In this document: piece after piece, positions 46,151-55,710 of the stretch
Numbering within the stretch: position 1 is the first letter of the stretch
Layout of the letters: the number at the start of each line of letters is the position of its first letter
Assembly (NCBI RefSeq): GCF_900106925.1
Contig: NZ_FNNZ01000001.1
Location: 512,496-576,495 of the forward strand
Direction: 5' to 3'
DNA from: Thiocapsa roseopersicina
Lineage (GTDB): Bacteria; Pseudomonadota; Gammaproteobacteria; Chromatiales; Chromatiaceae
Length of the DNA stretch: 64,000 nucleotides
The notes under the pieces: generated by a model
Told to the model about the DNA's origin: nothing
The model's input: only the letters and a program-made list of their open reading frames with translations
Database searches by the model: none
Program-made: the position numbers and the translations under genes

Positions 46151-46794
46151 TCCATGCGGGCGGCCAGCTCCTGGTCGTGGGTGACGATGACCAGACTGGT
46201 GCCGATCGCGGCATTGAGCTCCAGCATCAGATCGAAGACGCGGGCGGCGGTGACCCGATCGAGGTTTCCCGTGGGCTCGTCCGCCAGGAGACAGGCCGGA
46301 TGGGTGACCAAGGCGCGCGCCACCGCGGCGCGCTGACGCTCGCCGCCCGACATCTCGCCGGGTTTGTGCCGGGCACGGCTCCCGAGTCCCACGCGATCGA
46401 GCAAGGCCGCCGCGCGATCGCGCGCATCGCTCGGCCGGCTGCCGCCGATCAGCAGCGGCATGGCGACGTTCTCGAGCGCGGTGAACTCGGCGAGCAGGTG
46501 ATGGAACTGATAGACGAAGCCGAGATGGCGGTTGCGCAGCAGGCCGCGTTTGGTCTCGGAGAGTCGGTTGACCTCCTGACCGAGCCAGCGCAGGCTCCCG
46601 CTGCTCGGGCGCTCCAGTCCGCCGACGCAATGCAGCAGTGTGCTCTTGCCCGAGCCCGACGCCCCGACGATCGCGATCCGCTCGCCGGCACCGACGCGAA
46701 AATCCACATCGCGTAGCACCTCGACCTCCAGCGGACCCTGACGGAAGGTCTTCGACAGGCCTTTGACCTCCAACACGGGCACGAGCTCACTCAT
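46096..46794 (-). CDS. lolD: LolD, ATPase of the lipoprotein-releasing ABC transporter
   Basis: The 232-residue ATPase has Walker A GASGSGKS (~43-50), the LolD-type Q-loop [16 protein letters not shown], signature [15 protein letters not shown], and Walker [12 protein letters not shown]. With the LolC/E-type permease encoded just upstream it extracts mature lipoproteins from the inner membrane for LolA. Its ATG overlaps the lolC stop by eight bases, so the pair is translationally coupled. The final 55 bases lie antisense to the DUF2062 gene. Confidence 0.94.
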   Translation of the reverse strand: MSELVPVLEVKGLSKTFRQGPLEVEVLRDVDFRVGAGERIAIVGASGSGKSTLLHCVGGLERPSSGSLRWLGQEVNRLSETKRGLLRNRHLGFVYQFHHLLAEFTALENVAMPLLIGGSRPSDARDRAAALLDRVGLGSRARHKPGEMSGGERQRAAVARALVTHPACLLADEPTGNLDRVTAARVFDLMLELNAAIGTSLVIVTHDQELAARMDQVWRLDDGRLSRDADAR

Positions 46795-48037
46795 AACGCA
46801 GGGCCTCGGCCGGCTGGGTCGCGGCCGCACGCCAGGCCGGATAGATGGTCGCAAGCACGGACATCAGGAAGGCCGCACCGCCGACGAACAGCACATCCTT
46901 CAGATGCACGTCCGAGGGCAGCGCGCTGATGTAATAGATGGTCGGATCAAGGAAGTGCACGCCGAAGAGCCCCTCGATCCCGGCGACGACGGTCTCGACG
47001 TTGAGCGCCAGGATCACCCCGGCCACCATCCCGATGAGGGTCCCGACCAGACCGATCGCAGTGCCCTGCACCATGAAGATCCCCATGATGCGAGCGGGCG
47101 AGGCACCGAGGGTGCGCAGCACGGCGATGTCGGCCTGCTTGTCGGTCACGACCATCACCAGGGTCGAGACGATATTGAAGGCGGCCACGGCCACGATCAG
47201 GAAGAGGATGATGCTCATCATCCGCTTCTCCATCGCCAGTGCGCTGAAGAAGTTGCTGTGGACCTGGGTCCAGTCCAGGACGCGGTAGACCCCGTCCAGC
47301 TCGTAGGCGATATCGCGTGAGAGCTGCGGCGCCAGCCACATATCGGTCAACTTCAGCCGTACACCCGAGACCGCATCGCCCAGGCTCAGCAGCTTGGCCG
47401 CGTCGTCCATCTGCATGAAGGCGGCATTGCGGTCGTAGTCCGCCATGCCGACCGAGAAGACGCCGCTCACGGTGAAGCGTTTGAGCCGCGGCATGATCCC
47501 GACCGGGGTCGCGCTCACCTGGGGCGTGACGACGGTGACTTTATCTCCGGGCACCACGCCGAGGAAATTCGCCAGATCCTGCCCGAGGATGATCCGAAAC
47601 TCGCCGTCGACCAAGTCGTCTACCGAGCCCGCGACCATATCCCGTCGCAGCTCCGCGACCTGGTCTTCCTCTGTCGGAACGATGCCGCGGATCAGGGCGC
47701 CGCTCACCTGCGAGCCGTTGACCAGCATCCCCTGAACCTCGACGAAGGGCGCTGCGCCGACGACATCCGGATGGGCTCGAACCTGCTCCAGCACATCGCG
47801 CCAGTCCTTGATGCCCCCCCCGTAGGGATCGGCGAGTGTGGCGTGCGAGGCCATGCTCAGAATGCGAGCCTGGATCTCCTTGTGGAAACCGTTCATCACC
47901 GAGAGCACCACGATCAGCGCCACGATGCCGAGCGTAATGCCCACCATCGAAGTGCCCGAGATGAAGGAGATGAAATGATTACGGCGCTTCGCTCGCGTGT
48001 AGCGAAGACCGATGTAGATTGCGATGGGATGGAACAT
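46787..48037 (-). CDS. lolC: LolC/LolE-family lipoprotein-releasing permease
   Basis: The 416-residue FtsX-type permease has one N-terminal helix ([31 protein letters not shown]), a ~200-residue periplasmic domain and three C-terminal helices. The start [21 protein letters not shown] and the end [18 protein letters not shown] are typical of LolC/E. Only one permease gene is present here, so it may form a homodimer (LolF-like) or pair with a LolE elsewhere. ATG at 48037 chosen since the longer frame adds non-conserved sequence. It is the first gene of the lolCD operon. Confidence 0.93.
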   Translation of the reverse strand: MFHPIAIYIGLRYTRAKRRNHFISFISGTSMVGITLGIVALIVVLSVMNGFHKEIQARILSMASHATLADPYGGGIKDWRDVLEQVRAHPDVVGAAPFVEVQGMLVNGSQVSGALIRGIVPTEEDQVAELRRDMVAGSVDDLVDGEFRIILGQDLANFLGVVPGDKVTVVTPQVSATPVGIMPRLKRFTVSGVFSVGMADYDRNAAFMQMDDAAKLLSLGDAVSGVRLKLTDMWLAPQLSRDIAYELDGVYRVLDWTQVHSNFFSALAMEKRMMSIILFLIVAVAAFNIVSTLVMVVTDKQADIAVLRTLGASPARIMGIFMVQGTAIGLVGTLIGMVAGVILALNVETVVAGIEGLFGVHFLDPTIYYISALPSDVHLKDVLFVGGAAFLMSVLATIYPAWRAAATQPAEALRYE

Positions 48038-48231
48038 GGCGCGGGATTTAACCACAAAGGCCGAGGACGCGCCCGAAAACCGTGGCGCAGGGTGCTGGCG
48101 GACGGGCCCTAGGGTAGTGGGATGGTCCGCCCCGATGCTATCCATTCGATGGATAAAAAAAGCTGGCGGCCGGCGGCTGGAAGCCGGAGGCTCTTCCCGG
48201 ACCGACTGGATCTCCAACGCGAGGAATTAGC

Positions 48232-49488
48232 ATGGCACGTATCAAGCTCGAATTTCCGAATCCCGAGGGGCACACGCTGGTCGGCCTGCTCGAAACGCCT
48301 CCGGATCGTGTGCCGACGGCCCGCTATGCCCTTTTCGCGCATTGCTTTACCTGCAGTAAAGATATCGCCGCGGCGACCCGCATCAGTCGAGCCTTGGCCG
48401 CGCGCGGGATCGCCGTGCTGCGCTTCGACTTCACCGGGCTCGGCAACAGCGACGGCGACTTCGCCAACACCAATTTCTCATCCAACGTCGCCGACTTGCT
48501 CGCCGCGGCGCGCAAGCTCGAGGAGGACTACGAGGCCCCGGCGTTGCTGATCGGGCATAGCCTTGGGGGCGCGGCGGTCTTGGCCGCGGTGCACGCGCTC
48601 CCCTCCGTCGAGGCGGTGGTGACCATCGCCTCCCCGGCGACCGCCTCCCATGTCCAGCACCTTCTCAGCGGGGCGCGCGGCCAGTTGGAGGAGACGGGCG
48701 AGGCCGAGGTGCAGATCGGGCAGCGGCGCTTCCGCATTCGCAAGCAGCTGCTCGACGACTTAGATCGATACGCCTCGGCGGACCACATCCGTCACCTCAA
48801 CCGCGCCCTTCTGGTCTTCCATTCGCCGCTCGATACCATCGTGTCGATCGGGGAGGCCGGCAAGATCTTCCAGGCGGCGCGGCATCCCAAGAGCTTCATC
48901 TCGCTCGACAAGGCGGACCATATGCTCGGCAATCGAGAAGATGCCGAGTACGTCGCCGAAACCCTGGTCGCTTGGGCCAGCCGTTATCTCGGGCTCGGCA
49001 AGCACGGCTTCGAGCAGAGCATCGGGACCGCACCTCGGGTGGCGGAGAAAGAGGTGCTGGTCACGGAGCTCGATACCCGCTTCCTGCGCGGGCTCTACAC
49101 CCATCGCCATCAATGGTTGGCCGACGAGCCCAAGTCGGTCGGCGGCTCGGATCTGGGGCCCACACCCTACGATCTGCTCTTGATGTCGCTCGGCGCCTGC
49201 ATCTCCATGACCGTGCGGACCTACGCCAGGCACCAGGGGCTTGCGCTGGACGACGTCGAGGTGCGTCTGAGCCAGGAGCGGGTTCACGGCACGGACTGCC
49301 GCGACTGCGAGGGCGAGCATGAGGGCAAGCTCGAGCGCATCGAGGTGCGCCTGAACATCCTCGGCGCCCTCACGTCCGAGGAGCGCGCCCGTCTGCTCGA
49401 GATCGCCGCTCGCAGCCCGGTCTATCGCACGCTGGCTGCTTCTACGCACGTGCAGATCGGCTTCGAGGAGGAGCCGCGGGCCGCCTGA
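48232..49488 (+). CDS. Fusion of alpha/beta hydrolase and OsmC-family domain
   Basis: The N-terminal ~255 residues form an alpha/beta hydrolase with FAHCFTCSKD (oxyanion region), nucleophile GHSLGG (~103-108) and later DKADHML histidine (~226). The C-terminal ~150 residues form an OsmC/Ohr-like domain with SLGACISMTVRTYARHQGL (peroxidatic Cys) and DCRDCEGEHEGK. Proteins with this fused layout are widespread in proteobacteria and annotated as bifunctional hydrolase/OsmC. OsmC domains reduce organic hydroperoxides; the joint substrate is unknown. GAGGAATTAGC precedes the ATG. Divergent from lolC by 194 bases, which must hold both promoters. Confidence 0.9.
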   Translation: MARIKLEFPNPEGHTLVGLLETPPDRVPTARYALFAHCFTCSKDIAAATRISRALAARGIAVLRFDFTGLGNSDGDFANTNFSSNVADLLAAARKLEEDYEAPALLIGHSLGGAAVLAAVHALPSVEAVVTIASPATASHVQHLLSGARGQLEETGEAEVQIGQRRFRIRKQLLDDLDRYASADHIRHLNRALLVFHSPLDTIVSIGEAGKIFQAARHPKSFISLDKADHMLGNREDAEYVAETLVAWASRYLGLGKHGFEQSIGTAPRVAEKEVLVTELDTRFLRGLYTHRHQWLADEPKSVGGSDLGPTPYDLLLMSLGACISMTVRTYARHQGLALDDVEVRLSQERVHGTDCRDCEGEHEGKLERIEVRLNILGALTSEERARLLEIAARSPVYRTLAASTHVQIGFEEEPRAA

Positions 49489-49646
49489 ACCGACGCCCAA
49501 AACGAGGCGCGAGGGCCGAATGACCGAGCGCCGTTGAAGTGGCGGCCGCGCCCGCGTAGCATCCCGCCCGCTCCCGTCACCCCTGTCCGCGGCTCGCAAT
49601 CGTTGGACTCCGACTCAATGGCTTGAAGGTAAACCGGAACCTCGAC

Positions 49647-50171
49647 ATGAAACGGATCGAACAATTTCTGGAATTGGTGATCTTCAGCAGCCGTTGGTTG
49701 CTTGCACCCTTCTATCTGGGCCTCGTCCTCGCCATCGCCCTGCTGCTGGTCAAGTTCGTCAAGGAGTTCATCCACTTCGTCCCGCTCGTCTTCAATGCCG
49801 AGGCGGGCGAGGTGATCATCGGGCTGCTCTCCCTGATCGACGTCGTGATGATCGCCAACCTGGTGCTCATCATCGTGCTGGCCGGCTACGAGAACTTCGT
49901 CTCGCGGATCGATACGGGAAACCACGAGGATCGCCCGGGCTGGATGGGCCATGTGGGCTTCGCCGAGCTGAAGATGAAGCTCATCGGCTCCATCGTCGCC
50001 ATCTCCGGCATCGAGCTGCTCAAGGCGTTCATGTACGTGGATCGCCTGACGAACGAGGAGCTGGCCTGGAAGGTCGGCATCCACATGACCTTCGTCGTAT
50101 CCGGGCTGTTGTTTGCGATGATGGATCGGATCTCGGCGGATAAGGCGAGCAATCGCGGGGACGATCATTGA
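49647..50171 (+). CDS. YqhA-like UPF0114 membrane protein
   Basis: The 174-residue protein has three to four membrane helices and the TIGR00645/UPF0114 pattern: RIEQFLELVIFSSRWLLAP, a long GLLSLIDVVMIANLVLIIVLAGYENFVSR block, and HVGFAELKMKLIGSIVAISGIELLKAFM. The family has no firm function. The ATG at 49647 gives MKRIEQFLE; the TTG-initiated frame at 49623 is less likely. Ends with a polar Asp/Asn tail. Single gene. Confidence 0.85.
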   Translation: MKRIEQFLELVIFSSRWLLAPFYLGLVLAIALLLVKFVKEFIHFVPLVFNAEAGEVIIGLLSLIDVVMIANLVLIIVLAGYENFVSRIDTGNHEDRPGWMGHVGFAELKMKLIGSIVAISGIELLKAFMYVDRLTNEELAWKVGIHMTFVVSGLLFAMMDRISADKASNRGDDH

Positions 50172-50286
50172 TCGACATGGTCCGCCTCGATCACCCATGT
50201 TGTCGGATGAAGTGAGCCCGCAAACCGTATCGTGCTCCGGCGGGCTAGACGCTCCGATGTGAACGCGTTCGGCGGGAAACGAAAGA

Positions 50287-50505
50287 CGTCAATGGCAACG
50301 CGTAAAGCCTTCACCCGAGATGAATCTCACACCCTTATCCGAGATCGGCGCCCGATATGCCGTGAACCCGATCACCGACCTTCGGCCTGTCTGCCCGAAC
50401 TGTCATGCCGTCATCCATCTCGGAGGATGCACCCGTTCGATCGACGAGGTCCGTGAAATGCTGCAGTCGCGTGCGCCGGGTCAGATGCTTGAGGCCGGCT
50501 CGTAG
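50287..50505 (+). pseudogene. C-terminal remnant of an HNH endonuclease
   Basis: From 50320 the frame encodes LTPLSEIGARYAV, then TDLRPVCPNCHAVIHLGG, the end of the HNH (McrA-type) endonuclease fold with its CPNCH and second histidine. The preceding N-H motif (normally VHHLTPLS) is lost and upstream codons in any frame show no longer homology, so the N-terminus and active site are missing. Part of the 507-bp gene-poor stretch between yqhA and the GT39 gene. Not expected to be functional. Confidence 0.72.
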
Positions 50506-50534
50506 AACCGGCCACCCGCTCTCCTAGAATACTC

Positions 50535-50583
50535 GTGACACCGCTCCGGCGGTGTCACGCCTCCCTTGGCGCTCCGCGCCACG
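50535..50583. repeat. Two consecutive perfect hairpins with identical TCC loops
   Basis: First hairpin: arms GTGACACCGC and GCGGTGTCAC around TCCG (50535-50558). Second: TGGCGC and GCGCCA around TCC (50567-50581). They lie 96 bases past the stop of the minus-strand GT39 gene. There is no T-run, so they could be REP-like elements or a Rho-assisted terminator shared by the convergent units. Confidence 0.5.
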
Positions 50584-50678
50584 TTGGCCGGAGTACGAAC
50601 AACGCCGGCGCGCATGGCACGGCAGTCGTTCGATGTCGTTTAACGGGTCCGGCGTGCACCCTTCCCCTGCCGTTTGCC

Positions 50679-52229
50679 TCACTCCTCCGGAATGTACCGA
50701 TACAGATTCCAAGTGTGCAGTGGGCGCGGGCAGTGCGCTTCCGCGGCTTCGCTCAGCGGCTCCCCGGCGCAATCAAAGAGCCTGCGATGGGTGTCGCTGC
50801 GAAAACCCGCGATAACCGGCGATGCGCCGAATCCGGAGACCAGCCAGAAGGGTGAATCGACGGACTCCGGATCCAGTCGCGGCGCGATCTGTCCCCGCAG
50901 ATACTCGGAGGGTCGGGTGAGGCCGGGCCATTGGGTCGTCGTACCCGAGTCCGGCCTGTAGAAGCGCAGCATCGCCGTTGTTTGGTATCGATCGGCATAG
51001 ACGGGCTCCTCAAGTGTGCCGACGATCTCGGCCAACTCTCGAAATCCATGGGTCTCGCGCAGGACGCGGTTCTGACTGTCTCCGAGCGGCAGCGCCGCGG
51101 TCGCTGCATGGACTGCATAGAGACTCAGGAGCAGCAGATTGCCCAGAGCGGCGGCGATGGCCCAGGGGCGCAGATTGCGCAGGAGCAACGCCGCCAAGGG
51201 CGCCGCGGAGATGAGATAGACGGCGGGCCAATTCGGCTCCACCTCGCTGCCGGTTGCGACCAAGGCGAAGAAGCCCAAGGGGAAGAGGGTTGCAGCCCAC
51301 AGCAGGGGCTTGGCGTGTCGGGCAATTGCCCCCGTCGGCCCGGGTTCGGTTTTGCCGTCGCGCTTGCGAACGATCCAGGGCGCGAGGAGCAGCGGGATGG
51401 CGATCAGCCCCCAAAAGGCGAGCTGGGTGCCGAGATACCCCAAGAGGCTGCCCAGTCGCTCGCCGGCCGACTCGGGGCCGACATGCTCGATGGCTCCCGG
51501 GGCGCCGACCGGAAGCGCGCCCACCTCGGTCGAGAAGCCATGCCCGAACTGAAAGCGCATGGTCAGCCACTCGTTCTGCTGATTCCAGAGGATGTTCGGC
51601 GCGAAGACCAGGAGCGCGACGAGCCCGCCGAGGTAAGGCCAGCGCGTGCGCAGTGCGCGCGGGTCGGTGAAAATGATGGCCAAGAGCAGCACCGGTCCGA
51701 TCAAGACCATGGTGTATTTCCCCAGCAGACCGAGACCGACTGCTGCTCCGGCGGTGAGCCAACGTCGACGCTGGCCGGCAAGCGCGCGCTCGCTCTCATG
51801 CAGGGCGAGCGCCCAGGCCAGGCCCAGCACGGTGTCGGGCGTTGTGATGACGCCGCCGGCGAATCCGGGAATGGTCGCGAAGACCAGGACCAGCGCCAAG
51901 GCCAGATCGCGCGGTGCCGTGAGGCCGCAGTTGCGGAAGAGGCGTGCAAGGATGAGCAGCGTCAGCACGCTGGCAATCAGTGTCCCCGCGCGTGCGGCGA
52001 GCGCCGACCCTGGGGCGAGCCAGGTGCCGATGCCGAGCAGCGCCACGCCCGGCGGGTGATCGAAATAGCCCCAGGCGAGGCTGCGGGCCCAGTCGAAATA
52101 ATAGGCCTCGTCCTGCGTGACCGGCAGGAGCGCGGCGACACCCAGCCGCCAAGCCGTCATGGCTGCGATCAGGGCGAGCAAGAGGCCCCAAGCCTGACGG
52201 GGTGTATCGATGCCTCGGGTCGTTTCCAT
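50679..52229 (-). CDS. ArnT-like GT39 glycosyltransferase
   Basis: The 516-residue membrane protein has at least ten helices and the GT-C hallmark in the first periplasmic loop: TQDEAYYFDWARSLAWGYFDHPPG (~36-59), with the Asp-Glu pair expected to be catalytic. The family moves sugars from undecaprenyl-phosphate donors onto lipid A, proteins or other acceptors; ArnT adds aminoarabinose to lipid A. C-terminal ~110 residues form a small soluble domain. It is divergent from a GT2-GtrA fusion gene that could make a lipid-linked sugar donor, which supports a shared envelope-glycan pathway. ATG at 52229 chosen over the longer frame to 52364. Confidence 0.88.
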   Translation of the reverse strand: METTRGIDTPRQAWGLLLALIAAMTAWRLGVAALLPVTQDEAYYFDWARSLAWGYFDHPPGVALLGIGTWLAPGSALAARAGTLIASVLTLLILARLFRNCGLTAPRDLALALVLVFATIPGFAGGVITTPDTVLGLAWALALHESERALAGQRRRWLTAGAAVGLGLLGKYTMVLIGPVLLLAIIFTDPRALRTRWPYLGGLVALLVFAPNILWNQQNEWLTMRFQFGHGFSTEVGALPVGAPGAIEHVGPESAGERLGSLLGYLGTQLAFWGLIAIPLLLAPWIVRKRDGKTEPGPTGAIARHAKPLLWAATLFPLGFFALVATGSEVEPNWPAVYLISAAPLAALLLRNLRPWAIAAALGNLLLLSLYAVHAATAALPLGDSQNRVLRETHGFRELAEIVGTLEEPVYADRYQTTAMLRFYRPDSGTTTQWPGLTRPSEYLRGQIAPRLDPESVDSPFWLVSGFGASPVIAGFRSDTHRRLFDCAGEPLSEAAEAHCPRPLHTWNLYRYIPEE

Positions 52230-52451
52230 GGTCTCGTGACTCGCTGCGTTGTCTGAATCGGCGGGTTCGGCGGATCTGATCCGGGCCGCGATCGGTCGAG
52301 GTGGCGGGAACGCGATCGCGTTAGAATAAAGACTCTTCGGAGCCTGGGCCTGCCGTCTCGTCACCGTTCCGGCGGCCGCATCCGCGGGCGGCAGTCTACT
52401 TCAAAGGCGCGTCCCGCACGTTCCTTCCCTCGACGAATCGACCCTCCGCTC

Positions 52452-53597
52452 ATGACCAACTGGATCTCGGATCAGCCGATGCCTCGACACCACTGCCGTC
52501 CGCCCGAGTTGGCCGTCATCGTCCCGACCTATCAAGAAGCGGACATGGTGGACGAGGTCGTCCGGCGGGTCGACGCGGTGTTGCAGGAGATCGACTGGGA
52601 GTTGATCTTCGTCGACGACGATTCGCCCGACGGAACCTCGGACCGGGTCCGCGCCATTGCACGACAGGATCCGCGTGTCAGGCTGGTGCAGCGTATCGGC
52701 CGACGTGGGCTCTCCTCGGCCTGCATCGAGGGCATGATGTCGACCGCCGCGCCCTTTCTGGCGGTGATGGACGGCGACCTTCAACACGACGAGACCCTCT
52801 TGCCCAAGATGCTCGAGGTGATCAAGGCCGAGAACCTGGACATCGTGGTCGGCAGCCGCTACGTCTCCGGCGGGGGCATGGGGGACTGGAATGCCCGTCG
52901 ACAATCCATGAGCCGGTTCGCGACCCGGATCGGCCAGTACCTGATCCATGCGGACCTGCAGGACCCCATGAGCGGGTTCTTTCTGGTGCGTGCCTCGGTC
53001 GTCCAGGGGTGCGTGCGGCGACTCAGCGGGGTCGGATTCAAGATCCTGCTCGACATCTTCGCCGAAGCCGAGCAACCCCTGCGCTTTCGCGAGCTGCCCT
53101 TCACCTTCCGTCCGCGCGAGGCCGGCAGCAGCAAGCTCGACAACGCGGTCCTCTGGGAATATCTGCTGATGCTGACCCAGAAGCTGATCGGCCCGGTCAT
53201 CCCGGTGCGCTTCATCGCCTTCTCCGCCATCGGCGGGCTCGGTGTCTTCGTGCACATGGCCGTGCTCTGGCCCATGCTGACCCTGCTCGGGTCTGGCGCC
53301 TTCCTGATCGGTCAGTCCGCTGCGACGCTGGTCGCCATGACCAGCAACTTCTTCCTGAACAACATCCTGACCTATCGCGACATGCGTCTGCGCGGCCGGC
53401 AGCTGCTCTGGGGCTGGTTTTCCTTCGTCGCCGCCTGCAGCGTCGGTGCCCTGGCCAACGTCGGCATCGCCAACTATCTGTTCCAAGGCGGGCACTCCGG
53501 CTGGTTCCTCTCGGCGCTCGCCGGGATCCTGGTCGGTGCGGTTTGGAACTATGCGGTGACGGCCGTCTATACCTGGAAGCGGCCGCGAGCGGCTTAG
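52452..53597 (+). CDS. Polyprenyl-phosphate glycosyltransferase (GT2) fused to GtrA flippase domain
   Basis: The 381-residue protein begins with a GT2 DPM1-like domain (VIVPTYQEADMVDEVV ~24-39, FVDDDSPDGTSD, MDGDLQHDET with the metal DxD, GSRYVSGG, DPMSGFF) and continues into a GtrA domain with four helices (~245-375, FIAFSAIGGLGVFVHMA, ATLVAMTSNFFLNN, TYRDMRLRGR). It would load a sugar on undecaprenyl-phosphate and flip the product. Divergent from the GT39 gene with 222 bp between, and 46 bp upstream of a two-component pair. A near-identical second copy of its final 576 bp lies at 59945-60520. Confidence 0.92.
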   Translation: MTNWISDQPMPRHHCRPPELAVIVPTYQEADMVDEVVRRVDAVLQEIDWELIFVDDDSPDGTSDRVRAIARQDPRVRLVQRIGRRGLSSACIEGMMSTAAPFLAVMDGDLQHDETLLPKMLEVIKAENLDIVVGSRYVSGGGMGDWNARRQSMSRFATRIGQYLIHADLQDPMSGFFLVRASVVQGCVRRLSGVGFKILLDIFAEAEQPLRFRELPFTFRPREAGSSKLDNAVLWEYLLMLTQKLIGPVIPVRFIAFSAIGGLGVFVHMAVLWPMLTLLGSGAFLIGQSAATLVAMTSNFFLNNILTYRDMRLRGRQLLWGWFSFVAACSVGALANVGIANYLFQGGHSGWFLSALAGILVGAVWNYAVTAVYTWKRPRAA

Positions 53598-53643
53598 GTC
53601 TGCGGTTCGGTCTCCGGTCGCTTCTCACCACCCTGAAGGATCT

Positions 53644-54312
53644 ATGCGCGTCCTGATCGTCGAAGATGACCCGCTCCTCGGCGCGGGCCTGCGTACCGGA
53701 CTCTGTCAGGACGGCTATCGGGCAGACTGGGTCCAAAGTGCCGACCCGGCCGAGCATGCACTGCGGGTCGAGCACTTCGATGTTCTGGTGCTCGACCTGG
53801 GGCTGCCGGGACGCGATGGCCTCTCCCTGCTGCGTGCTCTGCGCAGCAAGGGGATCGATCTGCCGATTCTGATCCTTACCGCGCGTGATGCGGTGGCGGA
53901 CAAAGTGGCGGGGCTGGACGCGGGCGCGGACGACTATCTGGTTAAGCCCGTCGATCTCGATGAGCTGAGCGCGCGGATCCGTGCGCTGACGCGCCGCCGC
54001 GACGGCCATGCGACACCCCGGTTGCTGGCCGGTGAGCTGGCGCTGGACACGGTGCGACACGAGGTGAGTCTCGGCGACCGACCGCTGTCCCTGTCGCCCA
54101 GGGAATTCGTCCTACTGGAAACGCTGATCGCCAATGCCGACCGGGTGGTGCCGCGTGCGCGCCTGGCGGCGACGGCCTATGGTTGGCGCGACGAGATCGA
54201 GAGCAACGCACTGGAGGTGCATATCCACAATCTGCGCAACAAGCTCGGGAAACACCGCATCCTCACCGTGCGCGGGGTCGGCTATCGGTTGGTCTCGGTC
54301 CCGCCGCAGTGA
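53644..54312 (+). CDS. OmpR-family response regulator (PmrA/QseB-like)
   Basis: The 222-residue regulator has a receiver domain with EDD at 7-9, phospho-acceptor Asp51 in LVLDLGLPGRDG, TARD and KPVD, and a C-terminal winged helix (LSPREFVLLETLIANADRVV, SNALEVHIHNLRNKLGKHRILTVRGVGYRLV). The receiver and wHTH arrangement and short linker resemble PmrA/QseB. It overlaps the kinase gene (GTGA), so the two are coupled. A CTTAAG direct repeat of PmrA/QseB type lies right after the pair, in front of the multiheme cytochrome gene. Confidence 0.92.
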   Translation: MRVLIVEDDPLLGAGLRTGLCQDGYRADWVQSADPAEHALRVEHFDVLVLDLGLPGRDGLSLLRALRSKGIDLPILILTARDAVADKVAGLDAGADDYLVKPVDLDELSARIRALTRRRDGHATPRLLAGELALDTVRHEVSLGDRPLSLSPREFVLLETLIANADRVVPRARLAATAYGWRDEIESNALEVHIHNLRNKLGKHRILTVRGVGYRLVSVPPQ

Positions 54313-55652
54313 GCTCGCTGCGCCGTCGCCTGCTGCTCTCGCTCAGCGTCGTCTGGACCGTCATTTGGATCGCGGTGGCCCTGATTGCCTGGAACCGCTC
54401 GGGGCATGAGGTCGGTGAATTGATGGATGCGCAGTTGGCGCAGACCGCGCATGTCCTGCATCAGATCACGCTGTCCGGCGATTTGCCTACCATCGCCGGC
54501 GCGCCCCAAACCCTGTCGCCCATCGGGCACCCCTACGAATCCATGATCAGTTTCCAGCTCTGGCGGGAGGACGTGCTCGTCGGCAGCTTCGGTGCGGCGC
54601 CGCTGGAACCGCTCGCACGGCAGCCGGGATTCTCGGATCAGACCATCGGAGCGACCCGGTGGCGCGTCTTCGGACTCCCGACGGGACACGCCGGCGAGGT
54701 GCTCTATGTGGCGCAGAATGACGGGATCCGGCAGGAGCTCATCGAGTACCTGACCCTCCATGCGTTGCAACCCATCCTCTGGTCGTTGCCGCTCACAGTG
54801 CTGCTGATCTGGCTCGCGGTGACGGACGGACTGCGCCCCCTGAGCCGGCTTGCTTACGCCATCAGGCAGCGTTCGGCGGACCAACTGGCGCCGCTCGACG
54901 CGCGCCGCGCACCGACCGAGATCCGACCGCTGATCGAGGCGCTCAATGGCCTGATGCATCGGCTGGAGTCTGCCTTGGACACGGAGCGGCATTTTGCCGC
55001 CGATGCCTCGCACGAGCTGCGTACGCCCTTCGCCATCATCCGTACACACGCCCAGATCGCCCAACGCAGCGCCGACCCCGGCGAACGCGCGGAGGCGCTC
55101 GATACCCTCATTCGTGGGGTCGACCGGGCGACGCATCTGATCTCCCAGCTCCTCGTCCTGTCCCGGCTGCAACCGCGGGCGGACGGCAGCGGGCGCCCAA
55201 CCTGCTCGCTGGTCGGGACGGCGGAACAGTCGGTGGCGGACAGACAGGGAGCGGCGAACGCCAAGTCCATCGAGCTGGTCTTCAAAACCCCGGACGGCGA
55301 GCCTTGTCTGGTCGAGATCGCGCCGGAGGTCTTGGCCATTCTGGTCGGTAACCTGCTGGATAACGCGATCAAATACAGCCCGGCGGGCGGGCGTGTCGCC
55401 GTGACGGTCAGCGTGCGGCGCGATTGCGTCCTGCTGTGCGTGGAGGACGCCGGGCGCGGCATCCCGGCCGAGGACCGGACGCGGGTCTTCGATCGCTTCT
55501 ATCGCCCCGCCGGCCAGACCGAGCCCGGTGCCGGGCTCGGTCTGGCCATCGTGCGGCGCATCTGTGATCTTCATGACGCAGGGATCGAGCTGCTGGACGC
55601 GGACGATGGTGCGGGCCTGCGCGTCGAGGTACGTTTCCGCAAGGTGGCGTAG
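54309..55652 (+). CDS. Sensor histidine kinase (PmrB/QseC-like)
   Basis: The 447-residue kinase starts at GTG within the regulator stop. It has a first membrane helix (~9-30), a periplasmic sensor of ~125 residues (residues ~31-155), a second helix (~163-182), a HAMP-like linker, HisKA with FAADASHELRTPFAIIRTH (~232-250), and an ATPase domain with NLLDNAIKYSP, DAGRGIP and GLGLAI. It would phosphorylate the preceding regulator. The sensor domain shows no Fe-binding ExxE pattern of Salmonella PmrB that I could see, so the signal is open. Confidence 0.92.
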   Translation: MSSLRRRLLLSLSVVWTVIWIAVALIAWNRSGHEVGELMDAQLAQTAHVLHQITLSGDLPTIAGAPQTLSPIGHPYESMISFQLWREDVLVGSFGAAPLEPLARQPGFSDQTIGATRWRVFGLPTGHAGEVLYVAQNDGIRQELIEYLTLHALQPILWSLPLTVLLIWLAVTDGLRPLSRLAYAIRQRSADQLAPLDARRAPTEIRPLIEALNGLMHRLESALDTERHFAADASHELRTPFAIIRTHAQIAQRSADPGERAEALDTLIRGVDRATHLISQLLVLSRLQPRADGSGRPTCSLVGTAEQSVADRQGAANAKSIELVFKTPDGEPCLVEIAPEVLAILVGNLLDNAIKYSPAGGRVAVTVSVRRDCVLLCVEDAGRGIPAEDRTRVFDRFYRPAGQTEPGAGLGLAIVRRICDLHDAGIELLDADDGAGLRVEVRFRKVA

Positions 55653-55710
55653 GTGCGGCGAAGTCGGTCAAGACTCCGGTCTCGTCCCCTCCTGGATTGC
55701 CAAATGTCGC

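Noticed and set aside
52230..52451. PmrA-type box between the GT39 and GT2-GtrA genes
   Set aside because: No CTTAA repeat with 11-bp period is present; only a lone TAGAAT without a -35.
52401..53495. Long minus-strand frame over the GT2-GtrA gene, echoed by 58757-60418 over its copy
   Set aside because: Antisense of a highly biased GC-rich coding gene; the two look alike only because the sense sequence is duplicated. No ribosome site or domain.
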